In this document: one piece after another, positions 50,283-59,478 of the stretch
How the letters are laid out: the number at the start of each line of letters is the position of its first letter
Position numbering within the stretch: the first letter of the stretch is position 1
Source of the DNA: Nocardia pseudobrasiliensis NBRC 108224
Lineage (GTDB): Bacteria > Actinomycetota > Actinomycetes > Mycobacteriales > Mycobacteriaceae
Assembly: GCF_001613105.1 (NCBI RefSeq)
Contig: NZ_BDBS01000004.1
Span: forward strand, 310,001 to 374,000
DNA length: 64,000 nucleotides
Reading direction: 5' to 3'
Made by a program: the position numbers and the translations under genes
Notes under the pieces: generated by a model
Seen by the model: the letters and a program-made list of their open reading frames with translations, nothing else
The model's database searches: none
What the model was told of the DNA's origin: nothing

Positions 50283-51151
50283 GCACCTCGGCTCCCTCCC
50301 GCTACCGCCCGTTCCCGAGGGTGAGTCGCACGGTCGACCGGGCACTGCGGCCGATGAGCGCTGGGCTGGCCGAGGTCGGGCAGGTGGTCGTATTCATCGC
50401 CCACACGGTGTGGCTGCTGCCGGTCACGGTGCGCCACTACCGATCTCAGACCATGCGGATGCTCAATAATCTGGCCTGGGGCCGGGGTTCGCTGATCGTC
50501 GACGGCGGCGTGGTGTCGACGATGCTGATCATGGGGTTGGCGGTCGGGGCGATCGTGTCGATCGAAGCCTTCGCCGGACTGAACCTGATCGGCTTCGGCG
50601 CGCTGTCGGGGGTGGTCGGCGGGATGGCCAATATCCGAGAGATGGCGCCGATCGTCGCCGGGGTGGGTTTCGCGGCTCAGGCCGGGTGCCGGATGACCGC
50701 CGAGATCGGCGCGATGCGGATCTCGGAGGAGATCGACGCGATCGAATCCCTTGGGGTGCGGTCGATTCCGTTCGTTGTCGGCACCCGGCTCCTCGGTGGC
50801 CTGCTGTGTGTGGCGCCCGCGTATCTGGCGACGCTGCTGCTGAGTTTCCTCACCTGCCGCACTATCGTGACGGTGCTGCACGCACAGGCTGCCGGTACCT
50901 ACAACCATTACTTCGAGCAGTTTCTCGACCCGGTCGATGTCGGCTTCTCGCTGGTGAAGGCGCTGCTGTTCTGCGCGGTGGCGACCTTGATCCACTGCTA
51001 TTTCGGATTCTTCGCCGCCGGCGGCCCGGCCGGGGTGGGCATTGCCAGCGGGCGCGCGATCCGCGCCAGCCTGGTCGCGATCATCCTGCTCGATCTGATT
51101 CTGACGGTCCTGCTGTGGGGCGTCACACCGGAATTCGTGTTCGTGGGGTGA
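50279..51151 (+). CDS. yrbEB: YrbE/MlaE-type ABC permease B of the Mce transporter
   Basis: This 290-aa partner permease has the MlaE signature GAMRISEEIDAIESLGVRSIPFVVGTR and membrane segments near GSLIVDGGVVSTMLIMGLAVGAIV and IRASLVAIILLDLILTVLLWGV. ATG at 50279 overlaps the yrbEA stop, and its own TGA overlaps the GTG of mceA, so the operon is tightly coupled. It should pair with YrbEA in the inner membrane. Confidence 0.93.
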   Translation: MSTSAPSRYRPFPRVSRTVDRALRPMSAGLAEVGQVVVFIAHTVWLLPVTVRHYRSQTMRMLNNLAWGRGSLIVDGGVVSTMLIMGLAVGAIVSIEAFAGLNLIGFGALSGVVGGMANIREMAPIVAGVGFAAQAGCRMTAEIGAMRISEEIDAIESLGVRSIPFVVGTRLLGGLLCVAPAYLATLLLSFLTCRTIVTVLHAQAAGTYNHYFEQFLDPVDVGFSLVKALLFCAVATLIHCYFGFFAAGGPAGVGIASGRAIRASLVAIILLDLILTVLLWGVTPEFVFVG

Positions 51152-52185
51152 GCACCGCGATGTCGTATCTGTTGGTCGGGTCGCAGCAGCGACAGCGCCG
51201 TATCCTGATCACCGTCGGCGCCGCGACGATCGCCGCGATGCTCCTCGCCGCCGCGATCGCTCTGCGCTTACCCGACCGATCCACACCGGAGACCATCCAT
51301 CTCACACTCGCCACTCCGGATGTCGGACAAGGCGTACGGATTGGATCGAAGGTGATCTTACACGGAGTACCCGTCGGCGAAGTCGACGCGGTGACAACCG
51401 AAGACCACGGTGTCGAGTTGGCAATCCGGTTGCAGCGCAACGCCGTCGACGGCGTGACCGATGCGTTCGATTTCGACTACCGGCCGGTGAACTATTTCGG
51501 CGTCACCGTGGTGAACCTACGCCCACACGGCGGTGGGCGACCGCTCGCGGACGGGCAGCGGATCACGCGCGCCGCCGAAGGCGATTACACGATGGCCGCG
51601 ATGCTCGACCGCTCCTCGGTCATCGTCAACGGAGTGGTGACCGACCGGATGATGGACGTGTTGCGCCGGACCGCCGATTACGCCACCGGGCTGGCGCCGC
51701 TGATCGAGACCGGATTCATCGCCACCAATGCGATCGCCGAGACGCAACGACGACTGCCGAGCGACCAATTGCGCTCGCTCGACGCGGTTCTCGATCCGCT
51801 GCCTGGATTCGCCGACGCCGCAATCACGGGGACGACGGCCATCCGGGCCATGCCATCCGGCCATGAGGTGGTGGACAACTTCGGTCCGATGAACGAGACG
51901 ATGCAGCTGATCGCCACCGGCTTCTTCGGCCCCCTCGGCGCGCTACTGGGCTCCCATGCCGGGGACTTCACCCCGTCGACCGAGATGGTGCGCGCCCTGT
52001 CCGACGCCATGGGCCAGTCGATGGCGAAAGCCCGGGGCGGCGACCGTCTCCAGGCCCTGCTGGCGGGCCTGGACTCCGCTTACTCCGGTCCGGACGGTGA
52101 CAAAGCGCTGCGGGTGCGGGTCGTGCTGGACTCGCTGCCCGCGCTCGCGTCGGCTCTGCCATTACCGCCCGGGGGGCCGCGATGA
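51148..52185 (+). CDS. mceA: Mce protein A
   Basis: This 345-aa protein has an N-terminal membrane anchor (ILITVGAATIAAMLLAAAIAL) and an MlaD/Mce domain (about residues 50-125) starting LTLATPDVGQGVRIGSKVILHGVPVGEVDAV. The rest is the helical Mce C-terminal domain that builds the lipid channel. GTG at 51148 makes a GTGA overlap with yrbEB; ATG at 51160 is the alternative. It lacks the long C-terminal extension found in some MceA proteins. Confidence 0.9.
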   Translation: MSTAMSYLLVGSQQRQRRILITVGAATIAAMLLAAAIALRLPDRSTPETIHLTLATPDVGQGVRIGSKVILHGVPVGEVDAVTTEDHGVELAIRLQRNAVDGVTDAFDFDYRPVNYFGVTVVNLRPHGGGRPLADGQRITRAAEGDYTMAAMLDRSSVIVNGVVTDRMMDVLRRTADYATGLAPLIETGFIATNAIAETQRRLPSDQLRSLDAVLDPLPGFADAAITGTTAIRAMPSGHEVVDNFGPMNETMQLIATGFFGPLGALLGSHAGDFTPSTEMVRALSDAMGQSMAKARGGDRLQALLAGLDSAYSGPDGDKALRVRVVLDSLPALASALPLPPGGPR

Positions 52186-53183
52186 CAACCACTCGTCAGG
52201 CGCTGTGGCGATTGGCCGTCGCCGCAGCCGTCACGGTCGTGCTGTTCGTCGGGGTCGTCAATGCGCTACGCAACCCGGTGCAGTCGCAAACCGCCTCCTA
52301 CACAGCCGATTTCACCGATGTCTCGGGACTGAAGGTGGGCGCCGATGTGCGCCGCCACGGCGTCCAGGCCGGTAAGGTCACCACGATCGATATCCGCCAC
52401 CAGGGCGGTCGCAACATCGCCGAGATCGGATTCACCCTCGACCGCGCCCAGCAGGTCACCACGGACACCCGGCTGGCGGTGAAGTATCAGAACCTCAGCG
52501 GTCTGCGCTACATCGACATCACCGATCAGGCCTCGGCCGACACGAGACCGCTGCGACACGTGCCGCTCACCCAGACCACCGGCTCGTTCGACATCACCGC
52601 GTTGTTCAACGGGCTCGAGCCGGTACTGCGGGCGCTGGATCCGGCCCAGGTGAACACGCTGGCCGCCAACCTCGCCGCCTTCCTCGACGACGACGGCACT
52701 GGCCCGGCGGATCTGGCCGCGAACATCCGCGCCATCGCCGACTACACCGCCGACCGCCAGCACACGATCGCCACCCTGGTCGGCAACCTCGCCACCCTGG
52801 CCCGCACCATGAACGGAAAGTCCGCGCGCGTCCTGGAATTCATCACCAACTTCGATCCCGTCATCGACCGCACCATGACCGTGCTCGACCAGTTCTATGC
52901 CACCGCCCAGTACGGGCCCTCGTTCGTCGCAGCGGTCAACCGCCTGCTCACCGCAGTCGGCCTGCACGAAAACACCGACCTCGACGCCCTACTGCGCGCG
53001 GCGTTGTCGACGATGACCAACGCACCGGAGGTGCTGCGGTTGCTCCCACCGATGCTCGCCGGACTGCAACAGCTCACCGCCGCACCGAACGTGGACACCC
53101 ACTGCGGCAACGGGATCGCACCGCTGCCCTCGACCGTGCAGGTGCTACTGGCCGGACAGCGGGTGGTGCTGTGTCGTCGTTGA
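52182..53183 (+). CDS. mceB: Mce protein B
   Basis: This 333-aa protein has an N-terminal anchor (LAVAAAVTVVLFVGVVNAL) and an Mce domain with DFTDVSGLKVGADVRRHGVQAGKV. The C-terminal part is helical, ending in a cysteine pair region (DTHCGNG, VVLCRR) typical of MceB proteins. ATGA overlap with mceA; 13-bp overlap with mceC. One of six subunits of the hexameric lipid-binding needle. Confidence 0.9.
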   Translation: MTTTRQALWRLAVAAAVTVVLFVGVVNALRNPVQSQTASYTADFTDVSGLKVGADVRRHGVQAGKVTTIDIRHQGGRNIAEIGFTLDRAQQVTTDTRLAVKYQNLSGLRYIDITDQASADTRPLRHVPLTQTTGSFDITALFNGLEPVLRALDPAQVNTLAANLAAFLDDDGTGPADLAANIRAIADYTADRQHTIATLVGNLATLARTMNGKSARVLEFITNFDPVIDRTMTVLDQFYATAQYGPSFVAAVNRLLTAVGLHENTDLDALLRAALSTMTNAPEVLRLLPPMLAGLQQLTAAPNVDTHCGNGIAPLPSTVQVLLAGQRVVLCRR

Positions 53184-54178
53184 TCGGGTGGCCACGTCGG
53201 TGGTGGCGCTCCCGCCGGGCCGAGAGTCGGCAGGTGCTGCTGGGTGTCTGCGCCTATGCCGTCGCCCTTGTCATCGCGGCCGCCGCCGCGATCGTCTATC
53301 TGGCCCCGCCCGACCGGCACACCGTCGCCTTCGACATCTCCGACGCCGCCGCCATTCACGTGGGTGACGACGTACGGGTGGCCGGTGTCTCCGTCGGCAA
53401 GGTCAGCCGAATCAGCCTGCAGCCGAGCGTCGTACGCGTCGAGTGCAAGATCCGCGACGGCGTGTTCCTCGGCGCCGACACCGCCGTGGCGGTGCGGATG
53501 CTCACGGCCGCGGGCGGCTACTACGTGGCCTTGGAGTCGGCCGGCGACACTCCGCTGCGGGGTGTCATCGCGATCAGCCACGCCCGGCCGCCCTACAGCC
53601 TGCCCGATTTGATACGCGACGCCCCGGGCAAACTCGACGCCCTCGCTACGCCTGATATAGGCGCCAGTCTCGACAAGATTGCCACCGGGCTCGATGCCGC
53701 CCCCGGGTCGGTGCGGTCGCTGATCGACGCCGTGCAGGGTTTGGCCACGATCTTGGACAAACAGCGCCGGCAGGTCGAATCCACCCTGACCGTGTCGCGG
53801 GAGTACCTGAGCGCCTTCGACGACAACCGCGAGGTGCTGTTCGCGATGCTCCGCAAGGCCGCGGTGGTGCTGCGCGTACTCGAAGACACCCACATCGAAT
53901 TCGGGCAGGCATATCAGGGTCTGGCCGAGATCTTCGGCAGGGTCGCCGTGCTGACGCGGTTCTACCAAGGTCACAGCGATGAAGTCGGCGCTGCCGCACA
54001 GCAATTGGAGGCCGCCGCGCACAGTGTGGGCACCGATGTTCCCACCCTCATCGACCAGTTGACGCAGTTCGTGAACTACCTGCAGCAGGTTCTCGGCCCC
54101 GACGGTATCCATCTCGTCGCCGGGGACCAAGTTTTGGCCACCGACCTGTGTGTCCCGATTCCCGGAAGGAGTTGCTGA
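53171..54178 (+). CDS. mceC: Mce protein C
   Basis: This 335-aa protein has an N-terminal membrane segment (LLGVCAYAVALVIAAAAAIVYL) and an Mce domain with FDISDAAAIHVGDDVRVAGVSVGKVSRI. A long helical tail follows, ending with a cysteine pair (DLCVPIPGRSC). GTG at 53171 lies within the end of mceB. The stop overlaps the ATG of mceD. Confidence 0.9.
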   Translation: MSSLIGWPRRWWRSRRAESRQVLLGVCAYAVALVIAAAAAIVYLAPPDRHTVAFDISDAAAIHVGDDVRVAGVSVGKVSRISLQPSVVRVECKIRDGVFLGADTAVAVRMLTAAGGYYVALESAGDTPLRGVIAISHARPPYSLPDLIRDAPGKLDALATPDIGASLDKIATGLDAAPGSVRSLIDAVQGLATILDKQRRQVESTLTVSREYLSAFDDNREVLFAMLRKAAVVLRVLEDTHIEFGQAYQGLAEIFGRVAVLTRFYQGHSDEVGAAAQQLEAAAHSVGTDVPTLIDQLTQFVNYLQQVLGPDGIHLVAGDQVLATDLCVPIPGRSC

Positions 54179-55257
54179 TGGCCCGCCGCCGCGGTCTGCT
54201 CGTGCTCGCCGGCACCGCGACCGTCGTCGCCGCGGCCGTCACGGTCGCACTGCCCGCCGAATCCCCTGCCACGCACGGGTTCTGCGCGATCATGAGCGAT
54301 GCGATCGGACTGTATCCCGGCAACACCGTCACGCAGATGGGTGTGCCGATCGGCCGCGTCGACCGCGTCGATGCCGACAGCACCCGTGTGCGGGTCGCCT
54401 TCACCGTCGACAACCGAGCCCTGCCGTCCTCGGTCAAGGCGGTCACCCGCTCGACCTCCATTCTCGCCGACCGCAGCCTGGAGCTGATCGGCAACTACAC
54501 CTCCGGCCCCAGACTCCAAGCCGGACAGTGCATTACGCCGGACAACACCGCGACCGCCAAGAGCGTCTCCGAAATCACCTCTGCCACCGCCACTCTGATC
54601 AACGGCGTGACCAGCGCCGGAGACGGTCACGCCGCGCAGCGGCTGCTCGCGGCGCTGACCGGCCAGCTTGCGGGCAACGGTCCCGCCGCCGGTGCGGCAC
54701 TCGCCACCGCCGGGCAGGCCGCCGCCGATCCCGACCCGCTCGTGGCCACGCTCGGCCAAATGCTCACCGACACCGCCCCGCTGGTCTCCGCGGCCGACCG
54801 GAACTGGAGCGATGTGGATTCGGCGATCGCGAACGCCCCCGAGGGCCTGAACACGGTGGCGACGGTGGTGTTTCCCGCCATCACCAAGATCTTCCACTAT
54901 CTGCCGACAGCGATGGACATGATCCTCGACATCCAGCTGCGATACGGGAAATACCTGTGGCCGGGTTTGGACGCGGTCGCCGCCACCCTGCACTTGGCCG
55001 CCACCCATGTCGACAGCTTCGAGAAACTCGCCGATTCGTTGCCGATGCTGTCGGAGTCGGTCCGCGCGGTCGCGGCCGCACCGGCCGGGGAGCTCCCGGT
55101 GATCACTCCGCGGGTGCGTGTCCAGGTCGGCGATCCCGCTCGGCTCTGCGCAGTGCTCGATTCGGTTCCCGGCCGATGCGCGCCGGTCGCCGGTCAAGCC
55201 CAGCTCACCGACGTCGATGTGCTGCAGCTGGTGCTGCGGGGCGGGGTCGGCCGATGA
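54178..55257 (+). CDS. mceD: Mce protein D
   Basis: This 359-aa protein has a short signal anchor (GLLVLAGTATVVAAAVTVAL) and an Mce domain with CAIMSDAIGLYPGNTVTQMGVPIGRVDRV. GGAAGGAG precedes the ATG at 54178, which shares one base with the mceC stop. Unlike many MceD proteins it has no Pro-rich C-terminal tail. It ends in an ATGA overlap with mceE. Confidence 0.88.
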   Translation: MARRRGLLVLAGTATVVAAAVTVALPAESPATHGFCAIMSDAIGLYPGNTVTQMGVPIGRVDRVDADSTRVRVAFTVDNRALPSSVKAVTRSTSILADRSLELIGNYTSGPRLQAGQCITPDNTATAKSVSEITSATATLINGVTSAGDGHAAQRLLAALTGQLAGNGPAAGAALATAGQAAADPDPLVATLGQMLTDTAPLVSAADRNWSDVDSAIANAPEGLNTVATVVFPAITKIFHYLPTAMDMILDIQLRYGKYLWPGLDAVAATLHLAATHVDSFEKLADSLPMLSESVRAVAAAPAGELPVITPRVRVQVGDPARLCAVLDSVPGRCAPVAGQAQLTDVDVLQLVLRGGVGR

Positions 55258-56222
55258 GATCAGGCTCTTTCCTCGGGCTCGCCGTCATCGCCGCGGCGCT
55301 GACCGCGTGCGCGGTGAATCCCGCGAAAATAGCGCTGCCGCAGGGGTTGTCCGAGCGCACCTATCCGGTCACGCTCGAGTTCGCCGACGTGCTCAACCTG
55401 CCCGACGGAGCCAAGCTGTCCTTCGACGGCGTCGGTGTCGGGTCGGTGCGCCGCATCGCTCTGGAGGGAGCCGTCGTCGTAGTGCACGCCGATATCGACT
55501 CCCGGGCACGGATACCGGCCGATGCCTCCGCCTCGATCACCCAGGACACCGTGCTCGGCGACCCCTACATCAAGCTTCAACGGCCAGCGCCGGACCCGAA
55601 TGCCGCTGTGCTGCACGCCGATTCCCGTATCCCAGTCGGCCACACCAGCTCCCCGCCACCGGTGGAGGACACCCTGGCCGTGCTCGCGAACTTCCTCGGC
55701 ACCGGCTCGCTCCAGCGGATCCAGCGCTCGATCGCCGACCTCGACACCGCCCTGCCGCACGACACCGACCAGATGCGCCGGATCGCGGCCACTCTCGCCG
55801 GTGACCTACGTGACCTAGCCGCACACAATGACGAAATCGACCGCGCCCTCGGCGATCTGATCGCCGGGGCGCAGGCGATGAACGCCCGCGCCGACGATCT
55901 GACCGCCGCCTTCGACCCACAGACGATGCGGTTCTGGGCCCATCTGAAGGTCCTGCTGGGCAATATCGGCGTGCTGCTGCCCTCGGTCGGCAGCGTCTAC
56001 TCCGGCGGCTATTGGCTGGTGCCGCTGCTGAACTCACTCGCCGGCACCGCCGAAGGGGTCGGCGACCCGACCGGAGACGCGGTCGCCACGGACCGGTTCG
56101 TGACCGGCACCCTCCTGCCGTGGCTGCGCTCCCCCAAGGTCGACATCGCCGCGGTGGTCACCGGCACCGACCACACGGCCGAGATCGCCGACGTCCTGCG
56201 AATGCTGGGGGCGATCCGATGA
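55254..56222 (+). CDS. mceE: Mce protein E, lipoprotein
   Basis: This 322-aa protein has a lipoprotein signal peptide with lipobox AALTAC (cysteine at about residue 19), as is the rule for the LprK-type E subunit of Mce operons. The Mce domain starts VTLEFADVLNLPDGAKLSFDGVGVGSVRRI. The helical C-terminal part lacks a proline-rich tail. ATGA overlaps join it to mceD and mceF. Confidence 0.9.
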   Translation: MRSGSFLGLAVIAAALTACAVNPAKIALPQGLSERTYPVTLEFADVLNLPDGAKLSFDGVGVGSVRRIALEGAVVVVHADIDSRARIPADASASITQDTVLGDPYIKLQRPAPDPNAAVLHADSRIPVGHTSSPPPVEDTLAVLANFLGTGSLQRIQRSIADLDTALPHDTDQMRRIAATLAGDLRDLAAHNDEIDRALGDLIAGAQAMNARADDLTAAFDPQTMRFWAHLKVLLGNIGVLLPSVGSVYSGGYWLVPLLNSLAGTAEGVGDPTGDAVATDRFVTGTLLPWLRSPKVDIAAVVTGTDHTAEIADVLRMLGAIR

Positions 56223-57175
56223 CGATCAAGAACACTGTCTCGCTCGCCGCACTGCTGGCGTTATCGATCGTTGCCGTACTCGCGATCGGCGGCCAGGGCG
56301 TGGTGTGGCTGCCGCCACGCGATCAGCACGAGGCGACGCTCGTCGTCGCCGACGCCAACGGCCTGACCTCCGGGTCGAAACTGCTGCTGCGCGGCGTCGG
56401 CATCGGCCGGGTGACCGACGTGCGGGCCGCGGCCGACCGGGTGGAGGTCGACTTCCGCTACCACGGCGATCGCCGTATTCCCCTCGACAGCGCATTCCGC
56501 GTCGAAAACCTCTCCACCCTCGGTGAAACGTATCTGGCCGTACTCCCGCACACCGAGACCGGTCCATTCCTGGCGGATCACCAGCGCATCGCGGCCGGAC
56601 CGGCCACCGTGCCGACCACCTTCGGCGAACTGTCGGTCGCGCTGATCCGACTGCTGAACGATCTGCCGCCCGCCCAGATCACCGCCCTCACCGACGAACT
56701 GTCGGCCGCGCTCCCCGCCGAGCCCACGAGCCCCGCGAATCTCGCCCGCGCCGGAAGCCTGCTCGCCACCACGCTTCTGATGAGTTCGGGCACCATCCGC
56801 GCTCTGCTGACCGACGCCCAGAGCCTGCTCGAACGCAGCGGCCACACCGGACCGGCCATCGCCGCCGGCACCGACTCGGTCCGTGCGGCCGGAGTCAACT
56901 TCGCCGCCATGGCCCAGACCGCGATCGAGATGATGCACACCAACGACTATCCGAATGTGGTCCATGTCGGCCCGCTGGCCGTCTTCGCCGGATTACAGCA
57001 ATTCGAGGACAAGGCCGGCGCCGACGTCCACACCCTCACCGCGCCGCTGCTGCCCTCGATCCAGGCCGGCGCCGCCGCCATGGGCGCCCTCGACATCAGC
57101 AGACTGCTCGATACCGCCATGGCCGCCGTCGCCACGCCCGGTGCGGTCACCGTCCACCCGATCGGGCCGAGGTAG
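56219..57175 (+). CDS. mceF: Mce protein F
   Basis: This 318-aa protein has an N-terminal anchor (VSLAALLALSIVAVLAIGGQGVV) and an Mce domain with LVVADANGLTSGSKLLLRGVGIGRVTDV. It is shorter than many MceF proteins and lacks a long C-terminal tail. It is the last mce gene. The TetR gene begins about 70 bp downstream in the same direction, so the regulator may be in the same transcript. Confidence 0.88.
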   Translation: MTIKNTVSLAALLALSIVAVLAIGGQGVVWLPPRDQHEATLVVADANGLTSGSKLLLRGVGIGRVTDVRAAADRVEVDFRYHGDRRIPLDSAFRVENLSTLGETYLAVLPHTETGPFLADHQRIAAGPATVPTTFGELSVALIRLLNDLPPAQITALTDELSAALPAEPTSPANLARAGSLLATTLLMSSGTIRALLTDAQSLLERSGHTGPAIAAGTDSVRAAGVNFAAMAQTAIEMMHTNDYPNVVHVGPLAVFAGLQQFEDKAGADVHTLTAPLLPSIQAGAAAMGALDISRLLDTAMAAVATPGAVTVHPIGPR

Positions 57176-57244
57176 GCGGGCGTGTCCGGGACCGATCGGA
57201 CCGCGGATCGGGGCGGGCGGCAGCCGCCGGGAATAATCGACCCC

Positions 57245-57976
57245 ATGGTGTCGGAACCGAGCCCCGGACGCAGACGCCCGTACCGGTTCGCCGGTATGAG
57301 CAAGGAAGCCCGGAGGAACGCACGCCGCGAGGTGTTGCTGGAAGCGGGCATCGACGTCATCGGCGAGGTCGGGATCGCCGACACCAAGGTCCGCGAGGTC
57401 TGCGCGCGGGCCGAACTCACCGAGCGCTATTTCTACGAGAGCTTCCCGAACTTCGATTCTTTCGTCCATCACGTCGTGCAGACCGTCGGCTTCCGCGTCG
57501 CCATGCGTCTGCTCGGCAAGGCTCTACCGATCTCCAACGGCCAGGAGCGGCTGCGGGCCGTGGCCGGCGAACTGGTGAGCATCTTCGACGAGGACCGCCG
57601 CGTCGGCCGGATCCTGCTGGTCGAAACCGCCCGCGCCGGTGGCGAATTGGCACAGATGCGTCAGCAGATGCTCTACGGCACAACATGGTTGATGACCATG
57701 TGGCTCGACAACCCCGACCAGGATATGGATCTGGCCGCGGTGACGGCCCCCTTCATCGCCCAGTACGAGCAGGGCGACACACCGTTCGACACACCGGTCC
57801 TGGGTGACATCGACACCATCGCCATCGCCGGTGCGTCCGCGGAGATGCTCACCGCCTGGGTCGACAACCGTCTGGCCATGACAGCCGACGAACTCGTCGA
57901 CTATGTGCTGCGTTATATCGACCAAACCGTCGCCTGGCAGAAGCAGAGCCCGTCGACCGGATCGTCGCAAGCCTGA
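57245..57976 (+). CDS. TetR-family regulator of the mce locus (predicted)
   Basis: This 243-aa protein has a TetR DNA-binding domain with the helix-turn-helix VREVCARAELTERYFYESFPNFDSF. The C-terminal domain is helical and large enough for a lipid or acyl-CoA ligand. ATG at 57245 was chosen; a GTG at 57182 would overlap the upstream spacer and ATG 57296 is a shorter choice. As the only regulator near the four 20-bp elements, it is the best candidate to bind them. A strong hairpin follows. Confidence 0.83.
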   Translation: MVSEPSPGRRRPYRFAGMSKEARRNARREVLLEAGIDVIGEVGIADTKVREVCARAELTERYFYESFPNFDSFVHHVVQTVGFRVAMRLLGKALPISNGQERLRAVAGELVSIFDEDRRVGRILLVETARAGGELAQMRQQMLYGTTWLMTMWLDNPDQDMDLAAVTAPFIAQYEQGDTPFDTPVLGDIDTIAIAGASAEMLTAWVDNRLAMTADELVDYVLRYIDQTVAWQKQSPSTGSSQA

Positions 57977-57989
57977 GTCCGACCCCGAA

Positions 57990-58021
57990 GGTGGGGGCCG
58001 GCGGTTCGCCTGGCCCCCACC
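57990..58021. terminator. Bidirectional terminator-like hairpin
   Basis: GGTGGGGGCC (57990-57999) pairs perfectly with GGCCCCCACC (58012-58021) around a 12-nt loop that can itself pair (GGCG/CGCC). It lies between the convergent TetR and P450 genes, 14 bp after one stop and 9 bp before the other. Confidence 0.7.
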
Positions 58022-58029
58022 GTGTTTCG

Positions 58030-59478
58030 TCAGCGCACGCGCTGCAGAGTCACGGGCAGTCCGCCCTCGATCGTCGTGGAGAACGTCGAGGCATGTTTGG
58101 GCGTCCAGCCCTGCGGCGTCCGCATCCGGTACCGCTGGAACAACAGCGTCAGAATGAATTGCGCGTTCATATACCCCAGCTGGGAACCGATACAGCGGTG
58201 CGGGCCGGTTCCGAACGGGATGAACGCATTCACCGGCCGTGACGACACGACCTGCCGGTCGGCGAACCGGTTCGGGTCGAACCGATCCGGGTCCGGCCAC
58301 CAGCGCTCGTCGCGGTGCAGCGCGTATACCGACACCCCGATGATCGTGCCTCGCGGGATGAAGTAGCCCTCGATCTCGTCATCGTGCAACGCGATGCGCG
58401 GATGGAACGGATGCCCCTGCAACCGCTGCCCTTCGTCGAAGCACGCCTTCACCCATTCCAGCCGCTTCAGGTCCGCGAACTCCGGCCGATTCCCGCCCAG
58501 CGCATCGACTTCCGCGATCAGCTGCTCGCGCGCCTGCGGGTGGCTGTCCAGCAGCGCCAGCGTCCACGACACCGATGCCACCACCGTCTCGTAGCCGCCC
58601 GCGATCAGGATCGCCAACTCCGCGATCAAGTCCTTGCGCGACAACGGTTTCCCGCCCTCGGTGCGGGCATCGAGCAGGATCTGCAACATGTCGGTGCCCT
58701 CGATCGGGTCGGCCGACCGCCGGTCGATCTGCTGCCCGATCCATCCCGTGATCCGCCGCCACGCAGCAGGGAGGGTGTCGCGGCCCGGCAGTGGCACCAT
58801 CTTGGGGATCGGCGCCAGGAAGATGGCCGCGGCGAACGATTGCAGCAGCAGCCGCAGATCGTGGTCCAGCCGGCGTATTTCGGCGTCGGTGGGCACGATG
58901 CCGAACATGGCGCGCATGAATGCGGGCATGGTCAGCCAGGCGATCTCGTGCTGCAGATCGACCGTCTCCCCCGAGTCGGCCCACCGGCCCCAATCATCGA
59001 TGCGGGTGGCGAATTCGTCGACGATCTCGTCCGCCAGCCCGTTGAGCGAGGAGTGTTTGAACATCGGGGTGATCAGTTTGCGCCGCTGCCGCAGCACGTC
59101 CCCCTCCAGCAGCGGTATGGTCCGCCCGACGATCCGGTGCGCCAACACGTCGTAGTGGCCGACCATGCTGTATTTGTCGGTGTCGCTCATGATGTAGCGC
59201 ACCAGATCCGGAGTACCGACCGCCACCATGTCCAGCACCGGCAGCGGGACGCGGAAGATGTCACCGTAAGTGTTGCCGCAGATGCGCAGGTATTCGAACG
59301 GATCGCGCTTGAACTCGCGCAGCACTCCGGTGACCGGGCGCCCCACCGGGCCTGGCGGCAACCGCAGTCCGCGCCGCGTGGCGACAAGGGGTTTCCGGAT
59401 GCCGCGCACGGGGTTTCGCGTGATCGCGAACCGGTCGGGCTCGACAAGGGTTGCTCGGCGCTCGATGAGCAGGCTCAT
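58030..59478 (-). CDS. Cytochrome P450
   Basis: This 482-aa P450 is complete: I-helix LIAGGYETVVASVSW, ExxR in DEGQRLQGHPFHPR, and heme loop FIPFGTGPHRCIG with the ligand cysteine at residue 429. It resembles P450s with long N-terminal proline-rich starts (LRLPPGPVGRPVTG) found near lipid or steroid genes. There is no membrane anchor. ATG at 59478 overlaps the AveC-like gene's stop (ATGA). The ferredoxin gene nearby is its likely electron donor, and the mce locus suggests a lipid or steroid substrate; both are inference. Confidence 0.93.
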   Translation of the reverse strand: MSLLIERRATLVEPDRFAITRNPVRGIRKPLVATRRGLRLPPGPVGRPVTGVLREFKRDPFEYLRICGNTYGDIFRVPLPVLDMVAVGTPDLVRYIMSDTDKYSMVGHYDVLAHRIVGRTIPLLEGDVLRQRRKLITPMFKHSSLNGLADEIVDEFATRIDDWGRWADSGETVDLQHEIAWLTMPAFMRAMFGIVPTDAEIRRLDHDLRLLLQSFAAAIFLAPIPKMVPLPGRDTLPAAWRRITGWIGQQIDRRSADPIEGTDMLQILLDARTEGGKPLSRKDLIAELAILIAGGYETVVASVSWTLALLDSHPQAREQLIAEVDALGGNRPEFADLKRLEWVKACFDEGQRLQGHPFHPRIALHDDEIEGYFIPRGTIIGVSVYALHRDERWWPDPDRFDPNRFADRQVVSSRPVNAFIPFGTGPHRCIGSQLGYMNAQFILTLLFQRYRMRTPQGWTPKHASTFSTTIEGGLPVTLQRVR